A DNA stretch of 64,000 bases from Streptomyces kaniharaensis (GTDB lineage Bacteria > Actinomycetota > Actinomycetes > Streptomycetales > Streptomycetaceae). A program made the position numbers and the translations under genes. Positions 52,889 to 61,896 of this stretch are shown here, one piece after another (position 1 is the stretch's first letter; each line of letters starts with the position of its first letter). The notes under the pieces are model-generated. The model had not been told where the DNA came from, ran no database searches, and saw only the letters and a list, made by a program, of their open reading frames with translations. The stretch spans positions 372,001 through 436,000 of the forward strand of contig NZ_WBOF01000002.1 of NCBI RefSeq assembly GCF_009569385.1, given 5' to 3'.

Positions 52889-53112
52889 GACGGCCCGAAG
52901 GTCCCGGTCCGCCGGTCCCGCGCACCCGGGATGCCACCGGGACCGTCGTTCCGCCACCGGTGACCAACGGCCCAACGACCCACCAGCCGGCCCGGCAGCA
53001 AGCTGTCGTCCACACCCCCGATCGATGGACTCGATCGCCCGGCACCAACCGCCGGGATCGCTGGTCATCCAGCCGATGACGGTTCGGCGCACGACAGTTG
53101 AGGAGACATCCG

Positions 53113-54681
53113 ATGCCCAAGGCCCACCTGGTCGGCGGCGGCATAGCCGCCCTGTCCGCAGCAGCGTTCCTCATCCGGGACGCGGGTTTCGCCGGCGGCG
53201 ACATCCACCTCTACGAGGGCCAGGACGACGTCGGCGGCAGCCTGGACGCGGGCGGCACGCCTGAAACGGGGTACACGATGCGCGGCGGCCGGATGTTCGA
53301 GGCACAGTTCCGCTGCACGTACGACCTGCTGTCCGGCATCCCCTCGCTGGACGACCCGTCGAAGTCGGCCACCCAGGACATCCTCGACTCACACGAGGAG
53401 TCCCCTTGGGACGACCCCGCCCGACTGGTGCGCGCAGGCGGCGAGATCTGCGACGGACACGCCATGGGCTTCTCCGAACGCCACCGGCTCGAACTGGTCA
53501 AGTGCCTGGCCACGCCCGAGCGGCTGCTGGACGGCAAGCGCATCACGGACTGCTTCGACGAGGGGTTCTTCACCACCGACTTCTGGTACATGTGGTGCAC
53601 CACCTTCGCGTTCGAACCCTGGCACAGCGCCATCGAATTCCGGCGCTACCTCAAGCGGTTCGTCCACCTCTTCCCGGAGTTCGAGACGATGTCCGGGATC
53701 TACCGGACCCGCTACAACCAGTACGACTCGATCGTCCGCCCGCTCACCGCCTGGCTCCTGGAGCAGGGCGTCCACCTCCACACCGGCCACCGGGTCGCGG
53801 ACCTGGCCTTCCGGCACGGGCCCGGCACGAGCGTCGAACGCATCCACTTCACCGGCGCGCAGGACGACATCCCGGTCAACGACGACGACCTCGTGTTCGT
53901 CACCAACGGCTCGATGACCGCCGACTCCGTCCTCGGCTCCCACACCGCCCCGCCGGAGGACCCGGACACCTCCCTCAGCCCCGACTCCTTCCTGTTGTGG
54001 CACCGGATCGCGCGCGGCCGCGAGGACTTCGGCAACCCCGCCGTCTTCGACCTCCACGCGGGCGAGTCCACCTGGGAGTCCTTCACCGTCACCGCCAAGG
54101 ACCCGGCCTTCCTCGACTGGATGGAGAAGTTCACCGGCCGGCCGACCGGCCGCGGCGGCCTGCTCACCCTCACCGACTCCCCGTGGCTGCTCACCGTCGT
54201 CGTCAACCGTCAGCCGGTCTACCAGCAGCAGCCCGAAGGCGTCTCCGTGTGGTGGGGCTACGGCCTCTTCCCCGACAAGCCCGGCACCTTCGTCAAGAAG
54301 CCGATGCGGGAGTGCAGCGGCGCGGAGATCCTCCAGGAGGTCCTCCAGCACCTGGCCCTGGACCCCGACACCGCCGAGAAGATCGCCGGGACCTCGACCG
54401 TCATCCCCTGCCTGATGCCGTACATCACCAGCCAGTTCCTGGCGCGCGGCCACGGCGACCGGCCGCAGGTGGTGCCGAAGGGCTCCACCAACCTCGCCTT
54501 CATCGGCCAGTACGCCGAGGTCCCAGACGACGTCGTCTTCACCGTCGAGTACTCCGTGCGCACCGCCTGGACCGCCGTCGCGCAACTGCTCGACCTCGAC
54601 CGGCAGCCCCCGGCCGTCTACAAGGGCCACCACGACCCGCACGTCCTGGCCCAGGCACTGCACACCATGCACCGGAAGTAG
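53113..54681 (+). CDS. ohyA: Oleate hydratase
   Basis: The 522-residue FAD-dependent fatty acid hydratase begins AHLVGGGIAALSAAAFLIRD, the dinucleotide-binding loop. It carries family blocks RGGRMFEAQFRCTYDLLSGIPSL, TDFWYMWCTTFAFEPWHSAIEFRRYL, QYDSIVRPLTAWL, FVTNGSMTADSV, WWGYGLFPDKPG and MPYITSQFLARG. The enzyme adds water to oleate to give 10-hydroxystearate and protects against unsaturated fatty acids. The motif RGGRM, rather than RGGREM, matches the Rhodococcus-type class. The ATG at 53113 has GAGGAGA upstream, and a hairpin follows the stop. A divergent paralogue lies 5.5 kb downstream. Confidence 0.93.
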   Translation: MPKAHLVGGGIAALSAAAFLIRDAGFAGGDIHLYEGQDDVGGSLDAGGTPETGYTMRGGRMFEAQFRCTYDLLSGIPSLDDPSKSATQDILDSHEESPWDDPARLVRAGGEICDGHAMGFSERHRLELVKCLATPERLLDGKRITDCFDEGFFTTDFWYMWCTTFAFEPWHSAIEFRRYLKRFVHLFPEFETMSGIYRTRYNQYDSIVRPLTAWLLEQGVHLHTGHRVADLAFRHGPGTSVERIHFTGAQDDIPVNDDDLVFVTNGSMTADSVLGSHTAPPEDPDTSLSPDSFLLWHRIARGREDFGNPAVFDLHAGESTWESFTVTAKDPAFLDWMEKFTGRPTGRGGLLTLTDSPWLLTVVVNRQPVYQQQPEGVSVWWGYGLFPDKPGTFVKKPMRECSGAEILQEVLQHLALDPDTAEKIAGTSTVIPCLMPYITSQFLARGHGDRPQVVPKGSTNLAFIGQYAEVPDDVVFTVEYSVRTAWTAVAQLLDLDRQPPAVYKGHHDPHVLAQALHTMHRK

Positions 54682-54698
54682 CCCGACCGGCTCGCCCC

Positions 54699-54725
54699 GG
54701 GGAGGCGGGCACCGCCCGCCTCCCC
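54699..54725 (+). terminator. Hairpin terminator after oleate hydratase 1
   Basis: GGGGAGGCGGGC (54699-54710) pairs with GCCCGCCTCCCC (54714-54725) around a 3-base loop, 17 bases past the stop. Confidence 0.8.
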
Positions 54726-54861
54726 GCTCCACCCGCACGACCCGGCCCGGCGCCTCGGAGCCCTGCACCTCGGAGCCCGGTGCCTCAAAGGCCGGCCGAC
54801 GGTCCTGTCCCAGCGCCGCAAAACGACCGATCCACCGCGAAATCGACAAGGAGAGCTCTCC

Positions 54862-55284
54862 ATGGCCGTCCACCACCCGCACCTCCCCCGGTTCACCCAC
54901 CGTCTCGCCACGCACCGGCGACCGGTCGCGGCCCGGCACGCCCAAGAGACACCGAACGCCATCGCCCTGACCACCGGGGCACGGCTCGCAATCGCGGGCG
55001 CCAGGATCACTGTCGGCTTCGTCTTCCTCTGGGCCTTCCTCGACAAGACGTTCGGCCTCGGCTACGCCACCAGAGAGGCCGGATCCTGGCTCAACGGCAG
55101 CTCCCCGACGAAGGGCTTCCTCAGCCACGTCTCGGCTGGCCCGCTCCAGTCCACCTTCCACCAGTGGGCCGGCCAGGCCTGGGCCGACTGGCTGTTCATG
55201 CTCGGCCTGCTCGGCATAGGCCTCGCCTTCGTCGGCGGCGTCGGGATGCGCGTCGCCGCCGGTGGCGGCGTCCTGCGTGCTTGA
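54862..55284 (+). CDS. DoxX/DoxD-like membrane protein, C-terminally truncated
   Basis: The 140-residue protein has a soluble N-terminus followed by LAIAGARITVGFVFLWAFLDKTFGLGYAT, then SWLNGSSPTKGFL and a helix ADWLFMLGLLGIGLAFVGGVGMRVAAGGG. These are the first helices of DoxX-type proteins. The expected last two helices are missing: the frame stops at 55284 where pyruvate-formate-lyase-like sequence of the opposite strand begins close by. AAGGAGAG precedes the ATG. It is probably a truncated gene whose end was deleted. Confidence 0.75.
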   Translation: MAVHHPHLPRFTHRLATHRRPVAARHAQETPNAIALTTGARLAIAGARITVGFVFLWAFLDKTFGLGYATREAGSWLNGSSPTKGFLSHVSAGPLQSTFHQWAGQAWADWLFMLGLLGIGLAFVGGVGMRVAAGGGVLRA

Positions 55285-55397
55285 AGCGGTGCAGCAGCTC
55301 GCCGGTGAAGACCGGCTGGAGCGGAGGCTCGCCACCGCCGCCGGTGGCGCCGCCGCCGGAGGCGCGGATGAACTCGACGCACTTGGCCGCCTCGCCG

Positions 55398-55770
55398 TGT
55401 TGGTGAGCGAGATGCCGTCCTCGGCCTGCTCGTACGGCAGCTTGGCGACGGACATCGAGCTGGCGACGTAGCCGTGGGCGTCGCGTCCGTTCATCGGGTT
55501 GGCGCCCGGGGAGAAGGGCTCGCCGGCCCGGCGGCCGTCCGGGGTGTTGCCGGTCTTCTTGCCGTAGACGACGTTGGAGGTGATGGTCAGGACGGACTGG
55601 GTGTGCTCGGCGCCCCGGTAGGTGGGGTGCCTGCGCACCTTCGCCATGAAGTCCTCGACCAGTCGGACGGCGATCTCGTCGGCCCGGTCGTCGTTGTTGC
55701 CGTAGGCCGGGGAGTGCCGCACGGGGAGGCGGCCGATGGGGTATGCCTGCGGGCCGAAGGTCCCTCACCG
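55398..55770 (-). pseudogene. Pyruvate formate-lyase (PflB) internal fragment
   Basis: On the minus strand the frame reads GPQAYPIGRLPVRHSPAYGNNDDRADEIAVRLVEDF, HPTYRGAEHTQSVLTITSNVVYGKKTGNTPDGRR, FSPGANPMNGRDAHG and SSMSVAKLPYEQAEDGISLTNT. These are highly conserved blocks of formate C-acetyltransferase just before the glycyl-radical region. The N-terminal two-thirds and the C-terminal radical loop are missing; the frame diverges after 55400 and has a stop just before GTFGPQ. It is the remains of a fermentative enzyme gene deleted in place. Confidence 0.85.
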
Positions 55771-55866
55771 CAGGCTGCGACACCCAAGAACGCCCGGGGC
55801 CGAGCACGCCAGCGGCCGTGGCAGGACCAAGTGCCGGTCCTGCCACGGCCGGCGTGGCATTGTCGG

Positions 55867-56471
55867 TCAGTCGTGCGGCACCACCGCGACCGGGGCGTGT
55901 GAGTGGTGCACCACCGCGTGGGCCACGGCGCCCAGCCCGGGAACAGCCAGCCGGCCCGCCGGGATCCGCCGGCCCACCACCACCAGCGAAGCGCTGCGCG
56001 AGGCCTCCACCAGTGACTGCTGTCCACCCCGACCACGACGTCACCGTGCACGTCGCCCTGGCCGTCCGTACCGGCCCCGACCAGGACCACCGGGCAGGCG
56101 GCGTGCGCCGCCGCGCGCAACGCGACCGACCCGAGCAGCAGCCCGGCGAGGCCGCCGATCCCGCGCGAGCCGAGCACCAGCAGGCCTCCGCCGTCTCCGG
56201 CGGCGACCAGTGCCTCGGCCGGACTGCCGGGCACGTGCTCGCAGGAGACCGTGAGGCCCGGCAGCACCTCCACGATCTGATCCCGCAACGCGAGCACCGG
56301 CCGGGGCAGCAGCTCCACCGGGTCCGCGGCCTCCACCGAGAACTCCGGCCGCGCGCCGACGTGGATCAGCCGCAGGGCCCGACCGCTCCGATGCGCCTGG
56401 TAGGCCGCCCACTCGGCCGCCGCCGCGCTCTGCGCCGATCCGTCGACTCCCACCACAACCGCGTGAGACAT
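55867..56471 (-). pseudogene. Universal stress protein with deleted second domain
   Basis: From ATG 56471: AVVVGVDGSAQSAAAAEWAAYQAHRSGRAL and LLVLGSRGIGGLAGLLLGSVALRAAAHAACPVVLVGAG form a complete first Usp domain. The second domain begins VVVGVDSSH, then a deletion with frameshift leads straight to LVEASRSASLVVVGRRIPAG and AVAHAVVHHSHAPVAVVPHD, ending at TGA 55867. A shortened one-domain protein with a shifted tail could still be made. A DevR-like box lies upstream at 56586. Confidence 0.75.
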
Positions 56472-56585
56472 GATCACGTCCTCCTCCGCTCTCCGGTCGC
56501 GGCACCGATGTGCGCGAACCCCGTGTCTGATGGACAGGCTCACGGCTGGTGAAGGCCTGCCACAGAGGCCGAGCAGCCCCTGGCC

Positions 56586-56600
56586 GGTCCCAAAGGTCCC
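56586..56600 (-). promoter_or_regulatory. DevR/DosR-like box upstream of a USP gene
   Basis: On the minus strand the sequence reads GGGACCTTTGGGACC. It shares the GGGACCTT half with the other boxes but departs from the second half of GGGACNNNNGNCCC. It lies about 115 bases upstream of the USP start at 56471. Confidence 0.4.
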
Positions 56601-56615
56601 GGTCAGGGGCTGAGC

Positions 56616-57431
56616 TCATGCCTCGGGCACGACCGCCACCGGGCAGTCGGCGTGGTGCAGGACCGCGTGGGCCACCGGGCCGAGCCAGGCGACCCGATCA
56701 CCCGGGCGGCGGCCGAGCACCAGCAGCCGGGCCTTGGCAGACGACTCCACCAGCACCCGGCCCGGCGAGGCACACTCGGTGTCCGCGACCACCTCGACAT
56801 CGGGATAGGTCAGCTGCCAGGGCTCCAGGACTCGAGAGAGCAGCGTGCCCCCGCCGTTCCGGCCCCGCTCCGCTCCTCCAGCTTCCGAACCTTCGTCGGC
56901 ATGCACCACAAGCAGCGGCAGGCCATGGCTTCGTGCAGCCAGGAAAGCGAACTGGAGCGCCTCCTCGGCCGGGCGGCGGGCGTCCAGCCCCACCACCACC
57001 TGCTCACGCGGATGCGCGCCCGGGCCGTCCACCGGAAGCAGCACCGTAGGACAGCCGGCCCGCGCGGCGATGTGCAGGGCAGTGGAGCCGACCCGCAGCT
57101 CCGGGAAGCCGCCGCTGCCACGCGCCCCGAGGACCAGCAGTTCGGCGTCCTCTCCAGCGGCGACCAGCGCCGAGGTGACGGCGTCGTGGACCTCGTCGGT
57201 GCGGACCGGCACCTGCGGGTGGCGCACCGCGAGGACGTGCCGGACCTCGTGCAGCAGGTCACCGCTGGGACGAGTCTGGCGGCTCCAGCTGGGGAGCAGG
57301 TGCGGCATCAGGGGCAGAGCGTGCAGTACGCGCAGCGGTCGGTCACGCAGCAGCGCCTCACGTGCGGCCCAGTCGGCGGCGGCCAGGCTGGCCTCGGAGC
57401 CGTCGACGCCTACGGTGACAGTCAGGTCCAT
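56616..57431 (-). CDS. Universal stress protein (tandem domain)
   Basis: The 271-residue protein has two Usp domains. The first runs VTVGVDGSEASLAAADWAAREALL to LLVLGARGSGGFPELRVGSTALHIAARAGCPTVLLPV. The second runs QVVVGLDARRPAEEALQFAFLAA to LLVLGRRPGDRVAWLGPVAHAVLHHADCPVAVVPEA. I prefer ATG 57431 because GGGAG lies nine bases upstream; ATG 57440 directly abuts the site. It lies 38 bases after the phosphoketolase gene on the same strand, so they form an operon. Confidence 0.93.
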   Translation of the reverse strand: MDLTVTVGVDGSEASLAAADWAAREALLRDRPLRVLHALPLMPHLLPSWSRQTRPSGDLLHEVRHVLAVRHPQVPVRTDEVHDAVTSALVAAGEDAELLVLGARGSGGFPELRVGSTALHIAARAGCPTVLLPVDGPGAHPREQVVVGLDARRPAEEALQFAFLAARSHGLPLLVVHADEGSEAGGAERGRNGGGTLLSRVLEPWQLTYPDVEVVADTECASPGRVLVESSAKARLLVLGRRPGDRVAWLGPVAHAVLHHADCPVAVVPEA

Positions 57432-57469
57432 GGTGCTCATCTCCCTCTCGTGGGGCGCCCCGGCCCGGG

Positions 57470-59854
57470 TCAGCTGCCCGGCTGCCAGTCGGCGATCTCG
57501 GGCAGGTCGGTGCCGTGCTCGCGGATCCAGTCGTGGTGCCGGCTGCGCTGGTCGGCCATCGCCTGCCGGATGGCGGCGGCGCGCACCGCGAGGCCGGGCA
57601 CCCGGTCGATGACGTCCATGACGAGGCGGTAGCGGTCCAGGTCGTTGCGGACGACCATGTCGAAGGGGGTGGTCGTGGTGCCGGACTCCTTGTAGCCGCG
57701 CACGTGCAGCTGCGGGTGGACGGCGCGGCGGTAGGCGAGGCGGTGGATCAGCCACGGGTAGCCGTGGTAGGCAAAGATCACCGGCTTGTCGCGGGTGAAG
57801 CGGGCGTCGAACTCGGCGTCGGGCATGCCGTGCGGGTGCTCCTCGGCGGGCATCAGTCGGGCCAGGTCCACCACGTTCACCACCCGCACCGCCAGGTCGG
57901 GCAGGTGACGGCGCAGCAGCTCAGCCGCCGCGACCACCTCCTGGGTGGGGACGTCTCCGGCGCAGGCCAGCACCACGTCGGGCTCGCGGTCGCCTTCGTC
58001 CGTACCCGCCCACTCCCAGATCCCGGCGCCCCGGGCGCAGTGCCCGCGGGCCTCGTCCAGGGTGAGCCAGTCGAAGCAGGGCTGCTTGCCGGCGACCACC
58101 ACGTTCACGTAGTCCCGGCTGCGCAGTACGTGGTCGGCGGTGGCCAGCAGGGTGTTGGTGTCCGGTGGGAAGTAGACCCGGACAGCTTCGGGGCTCTTGT
58201 TGAGGACGTGGTCGACGAAGCCCGGGTCCTGGTGGGAGAAGCCGTTGTGATCCTGGCGCCAGACGTGCGAGGTGAGTAGGTAGTTGAGCGAGGCGATGGG
58301 GGCTCGCCAGGGGATCCGCCGGGTGGTGCGCAGCCACTTGATGTGCTGGTTGACCATCGAGTCGACGATGTGGACGAAGGCCTCGTAGCAGGAGAAGAGA
58401 CCGTGCCGGCCGGTGAGGAGGTAGCCCTCCAGCCAGCCCTGGCAGGTGTGTTCGGAGAGGATCTCCAGCACCCGGCCATCGCGGGCCAGATGCTCGTCGA
58501 CCGGCAGGGTGGCGGCCTGCCAGGCCTTGCCGGTGACGCCGTAGACGGCCTGGAGCCGGTTGGAGGCGGTCTCGTCCGGGCCGACGATCCGGAAGTCGCG
58601 GCGTTCGGCGGTATCGTCCATCACCTGTTCGAGCAGGTCGCCGAGGATCCGGGTGGGTTCGTGCAGGGTGGCGCCGGGCTTGTCGACCGGGGCGGCGTAG
58701 CGCTCCAGCTCGGGCAGGGGCAGCTCGCGCAGTAGTAGGCCGCCGTTGGCGTGCGGGTTCGCCCCGAGCCTACGGCGTCCCTCGGGAACACACTCGAGGA
58801 CCTGGTCGGTGGGCTGGCCCTGCTCGTCGAAGAGCTCCTCGGGGCGGTAGGAGCGCAGCCATTCCTCCAGCTGTGCGAGGTGGGCGGGGTTGTCGCGGAC
58901 CTGGTCGAGCGGCACCTGGTGGGCGCGCCAAGTGCCCTCCACCGGCACGCCGTCCACCTCGTGCGGGCCGGTCCAGCCCTTGGGGGTACGCAGCACGATC
59001 ACCGGCCAGGCCGGACGCTCGGTGGCTCCGTCCTCGCGGGCGGCGCGCTGAACGGCGGCGATCCGGTCGAGGGCGGTGTCCATGGCGGCGGCCATCGCGC
59101 GGTGCACGGCCATCGGGTCGTCGCCGGTGACGTACAGCGGATCGTGGCCGTAACCGCGCAGCAAGGCGTCCAGTTCGTCCTCGGGCAGGCGGGAAAGCAC
59201 TGTCGGGTTGGCGATCTTGTAGCCGTTCAGGTGCAGGACCGGCAGGACCGCGCCGTCGTGCACCGGGTCGAGGAACTTGTCGCTGTGCCAGGAGGCGGCC
59301 AGCGGCCCGGTCTCCGCCTCACCGTCGCCGATCACGCAGGCGACCAGCAGGTGGGGGTTGTCGAAGGCGGCGCCGTAGGCGTGCGAGAGCGCGTAGCCCA
59401 GCTCGCCGCCCTCGTGGATGGAGCCGGGCGTCTCGGGCGCGACGTGGCTGGGGACTCCGCCGGGGAAAGAGAACTGCCGGAACAGCTTCGCCATGCCCTC
59501 CTCGTCGCGGGTGACGGACGGGTAGGTGTCGCTGTAGCTGCCCTCCAGCCAGGAGCCGGCCAGCACCGCCGGCCCGCCGTGTCCCGGGCCCCAGACGCAG
59601 ACGGCGTCCAGGTCGTGCCGGGAGATCATCCGGTTGAGGTGGGTATAGATGAGGTTCAGTCCCGGCGAGGTCCCCCAGTGGCCGAGCAGGCGGGGCTTGA
59701 TGTGCTCGGGACGCAGCGGTTCCCGCAGCAGCGGGTTGGCCATGAGATAGATCTGACCGGCCGCCAGGTAGTTGGCGGCCCGCCAGTGGGCGTCGAGCGC
59801 CCGCAGCTCGGCCTCGGTCGGCTCTCCGGGCGTTGATGCGGCGGTCACGGTCAT
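57470..59854 (-). CDS. xfp: Xylulose-5-phosphate/fructose-6-phosphate phosphoketolase
   Basis: The 794-residue protein matches full-length phosphoketolases. It has IYLMANPLLREPLRPEHIKPRLLGHWGTSPGLN and GPGHGGPAVLAGSWLEGSYSDTYP near the N-terminus. The thiamine-diphosphate motif is GDGEAETGPLAASWHSDKFL near residue 175. FSFPGGVPSHVAPETPGSIHEGGELGYALSHAYGAAFDNP, GLFSCYEAFVHIVDSMVNQHIKWL and RGYKESGTTTTPFDMVVRN complete it. It splits sugar phosphates to acetyl phosphate, a carbon- and ATP-saving route under low oxygen or stress. GAGGAGA precedes the ATG. It is followed by a USP gene and divergent from the second oleate hydratase. Confidence 0.96.
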   Translation of the reverse strand: MTVTAASTPGEPTEAELRALDAHWRAANYLAAGQIYLMANPLLREPLRPEHIKPRLLGHWGTSPGLNLIYTHLNRMISRHDLDAVCVWGPGHGGPAVLAGSWLEGSYSDTYPSVTRDEEGMAKLFRQFSFPGGVPSHVAPETPGSIHEGGELGYALSHAYGAAFDNPHLLVACVIGDGEAETGPLAASWHSDKFLDPVHDGAVLPVLHLNGYKIANPTVLSRLPEDELDALLRGYGHDPLYVTGDDPMAVHRAMAAAMDTALDRIAAVQRAAREDGATERPAWPVIVLRTPKGWTGPHEVDGVPVEGTWRAHQVPLDQVRDNPAHLAQLEEWLRSYRPEELFDEQGQPTDQVLECVPEGRRRLGANPHANGGLLLRELPLPELERYAAPVDKPGATLHEPTRILGDLLEQVMDDTAERRDFRIVGPDETASNRLQAVYGVTGKAWQAATLPVDEHLARDGRVLEILSEHTCQGWLEGYLLTGRHGLFSCYEAFVHIVDSMVNQHIKWLRTTRRIPWRAPIASLNYLLTSHVWRQDHNGFSHQDPGFVDHVLNKSPEAVRVYFPPDTNTLLATADHVLRSRDYVNVVVAGKQPCFDWLTLDEARGHCARGAGIWEWAGTDEGDREPDVVLACAGDVPTQEVVAAAELLRRHLPDLAVRVVNVVDLARLMPAEEHPHGMPDAEFDARFTRDKPVIFAYHGYPWLIHRLAYRRAVHPQLHVRGYKESGTTTTPFDMVVRNDLDRYRLVMDVIDRVPGLAVRAAAIRQAMADQRSRHHDWIREHGTDLPEIADWQPGS

Positions 59855-59976
59855 GGCTGCGGTCTCCTCGGAGTTCGGTCGACTTCGCTGGCCGCCGACG
59901 CGGACCGCACCCATCGTCACGCCGCGTACCCGCTCCAACACAGGGCCGACCGGGTCATAGTCCAGCGGGTGGGAAA

Positions 59977-59990
59977 GGGACCTGCGGCCC
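59977..59990 (+). promoter_or_regulatory. DevR/DosR-type box between xfp and the second oleate hydratase
   Basis: GGGACCTGCGGCCC matches GGGACNNNNGNCCC exactly. It lies about 123 bases upstream of the phosphoketolase start and 160 bases upstream of the hydratase start in their divergent promoter region. Confidence 0.5.
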
Positions 59991-60039
59991 AGCCGAACCT
60001 CCCGTGCGCCGCCGCGGGGCCCGACGGGCCAGAAAGCCG

Positions 60040-60053
60040 GGGACCAACGACCC
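60040..60053 (+). promoter_or_regulatory. Second DevR/DosR-type box in the xfp-ohyA2 intergenic region
   Basis: GGGACCAACGACCC matches GGGACNNNNGNCCC exactly and sits inside the longer near-palindrome CCGGGGACCAACGACCCCGG (60037-60056). It lies about 100 bases upstream of the oleate hydratase start at 60151. Confidence 0.55.
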
Positions 60054-60150
60054 CGGAGCGGGGCCTGTCGGCCCGCGCGCGCTTCCCCGGCGCTGCCGGA
60101 GGCTGGCGGCACCCCCTGCCGACCGTCGCAGGGGCGGACCCGGCGGACGA

Positions 60151-61752
60151 ATGGAACACGACATGATCGACAGCGAGCGCGAGGCGAAGGCGTACCTGGT
60201 CGGCGGCGGGATCGCCGCCCTGGCCGCCGCGGCCTTCCTGATCCGGGACGGCGACGTCCCCGGCGAGAACATCCACATTCTGGAGCAGCTCCCGCTCGCG
60301 GGCGGCTCGCTCGACGGCCGGGGCTCACCGGAGGCGGCGTACGTGACCCGCGGCGGGCGGATGCTGGAGGACGAGGCCTACACCTGCCTGTGGAACCTGT
60401 TGGAGACGATCCCCACGCTGGACGACCCGGAGGTCTCCGTCAGCCAGGAGATCACCGACTTCAACCGGGCATGGCCGACCGACGCCAAGGCCCGGCTGAT
60501 TGACCGCGACCACTGGATCGTCGACGCCGCCTGCCTCGGCCTCAACGCCCACGACCGTCTGGAGCTGACCCGGCTGCTGGTCCTGCCCGAGTCGGTGATC
60601 GGCGCGCGCCGGATCGACGAGTTCTTCACCGAGCACTTCTTCGGCACCAACTTCTGGGCGATGTGGCGCACCACCTTCGCGTTCCAGAACTGGCACAGCG
60701 CCATCGAGCTGAAGCGCTACCTGCTGCGCTTCCTCCAGGAGTTCCCGCGCATCCACACCCTGGCCGGTGTACGCCGCACCCGCCTCAACCAGTACGACTC
60801 CATCGTGCGGCCGCTCACCGCGTGGCTGCTGGAGCACGGGGTGCGCTTCGAGCACGGCGTCACCGTGACCGACGTCGACTTCACCGAGCACGGCGGCATC
60901 CGCCGTGCCAAGCGCCTGTACCTCGAACGCGAGGGCCTCCGTGAGCAGGTCGAACTCGGCGATCTGGACCTGGCGTTCATCACACTCGGCTCGATGACCG
61001 CCGACGCCTCCTACGGAGATGACCACACCGCACCCGAGGTCATCCGCGACAAGCGCGACGGGAGCTGGACGCTCTGGGAGACCCTCTCCCGCAAGGCTTC
61101 CGACTTCGGCCGGCCCGCCGTCTTCAACGGCAGCATCCCCGAGGCCGCCTGGGAGTCGTTCACCCTCACCATGCGCAGCCCCGCGCTGCTCAAGCGCATC
61201 GAAGAGTTCAGCGGCAACGCCCCGGGCACCGGCGCGCTGATGACCTTCAAGGACTCGCCATGGCTGATGTCGATCGTCGTCCCCCGCCCCCCGCACTTCG
61301 ACGGACAGCCGGACGACGTCTTCACCCTGTGGGGCTACGGCCTGTTTATCGACACCCCGGGCGAACACACTGCCAAGACCATGGCCGAGTGCACCGGGCG
61401 AGAGATCCTCACCGAACTCCTGGGACAGCTCGGCTTCGAGGACCTGACCGAGGAGGTCCTCGCCACCACGACCGTCACCACCGTGATGATGCCCTACATC
61501 ACCAGTCAGTTCGCCCGCCGCGGCGCGGGTGACCGCCCGCGTGTGATCCCGCACGGGGCGCGCAACTTCGCCCTCCTCGGCCAGTACGTCGAGATCCCCG
61601 AGGACGTGGTCTTCACCGTCGAGTACTCCGTGCGCGGCGCCATGCACGCCGTCTACCAACTCCTCGGCCTTGACCTGCCCGTCCCTCCGGTCCACCACGC
61701 CCTGGCCGAGCCTGCCACGGCCCTGCGGGCCCTGCGAACCGCCTTCGCCTGA
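60151..61752 (+). CDS. Oleate hydratase, second copy
   Basis: The 533-residue protein has the same family blocks as the first hydratase but is clearly divergent: AYLVGGGIAALAAAAFLIRDGDVPGENIHILEQ, RGGRMLEDEAYTCLWNLLETIPTLDD, NFWAMWRTTFAFQNWHSAIELKRYLL, QYDSIVRPLTAWLLEHG, TLGSMTADASYGDDHTAP, LWGYGLFIDTPGEHTAKTM and MPYITSQFARRGAGDRPRV. It binds FAD and hydrates cis-9 unsaturated fatty acids. ATG 60151 is chosen, and ATG 60163 is possible. It is divergent from the phosphoketolase gene and followed by a USP gene. Confidence 0.93.
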   Translation: MEHDMIDSEREAKAYLVGGGIAALAAAAFLIRDGDVPGENIHILEQLPLAGGSLDGRGSPEAAYVTRGGRMLEDEAYTCLWNLLETIPTLDDPEVSVSQEITDFNRAWPTDAKARLIDRDHWIVDAACLGLNAHDRLELTRLLVLPESVIGARRIDEFFTEHFFGTNFWAMWRTTFAFQNWHSAIELKRYLLRFLQEFPRIHTLAGVRRTRLNQYDSIVRPLTAWLLEHGVRFEHGVTVTDVDFTEHGGIRRAKRLYLEREGLREQVELGDLDLAFITLGSMTADASYGDDHTAPEVIRDKRDGSWTLWETLSRKASDFGRPAVFNGSIPEAAWESFTLTMRSPALLKRIEEFSGNAPGTGALMTFKDSPWLMSIVVPRPPHFDGQPDDVFTLWGYGLFIDTPGEHTAKTMAECTGREILTELLGQLGFEDLTEEVLATTTVTTVMMPYITSQFARRGAGDRPRVIPHGARNFALLGQYVEIPEDVVFTVEYSVRGAMHAVYQLLGLDLPVPPVHHALAEPATALRALRTAFA

Positions 61753-61767
61753 AACACGGGGATTCAG

Positions 61768-61812
61768 CCGGCGCCCGGCAGGGGGACCTTCGGGCCGCCC
61801 GCCGGGCGCCGG
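61768..61812 (+). terminator. Inverted repeat after the second oleate hydratase
   Basis: CCGGCGCCCGGC (61768-61779) is perfectly complementary to 61801-61812. The 21-base loop contains a DevR-like box for the following USP gene, so the structure could end the upstream transcript or be part of the USP promoter region. Confidence 0.6.
61783..61796 (+). promoter_or_regulatory. DevR/DosR-like box upstream of the USP gene
   Basis: GGGACCTTCGGGCC differs from GGGACNNNNGNCCC at one base and is identical to the copy at 52892-52905 (minus strand). It lies about 100-113 bases upstream of the USP start at 61897. Confidence 0.45.
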
Positions 61813-61896
61813 TCGGCCCTGTCCCGGAAAGCCCGTGCCCGCGAAAACTTGCCCGGCACCATCACCGCACTCGCCCATCCTGGAGAGGAAACATCC

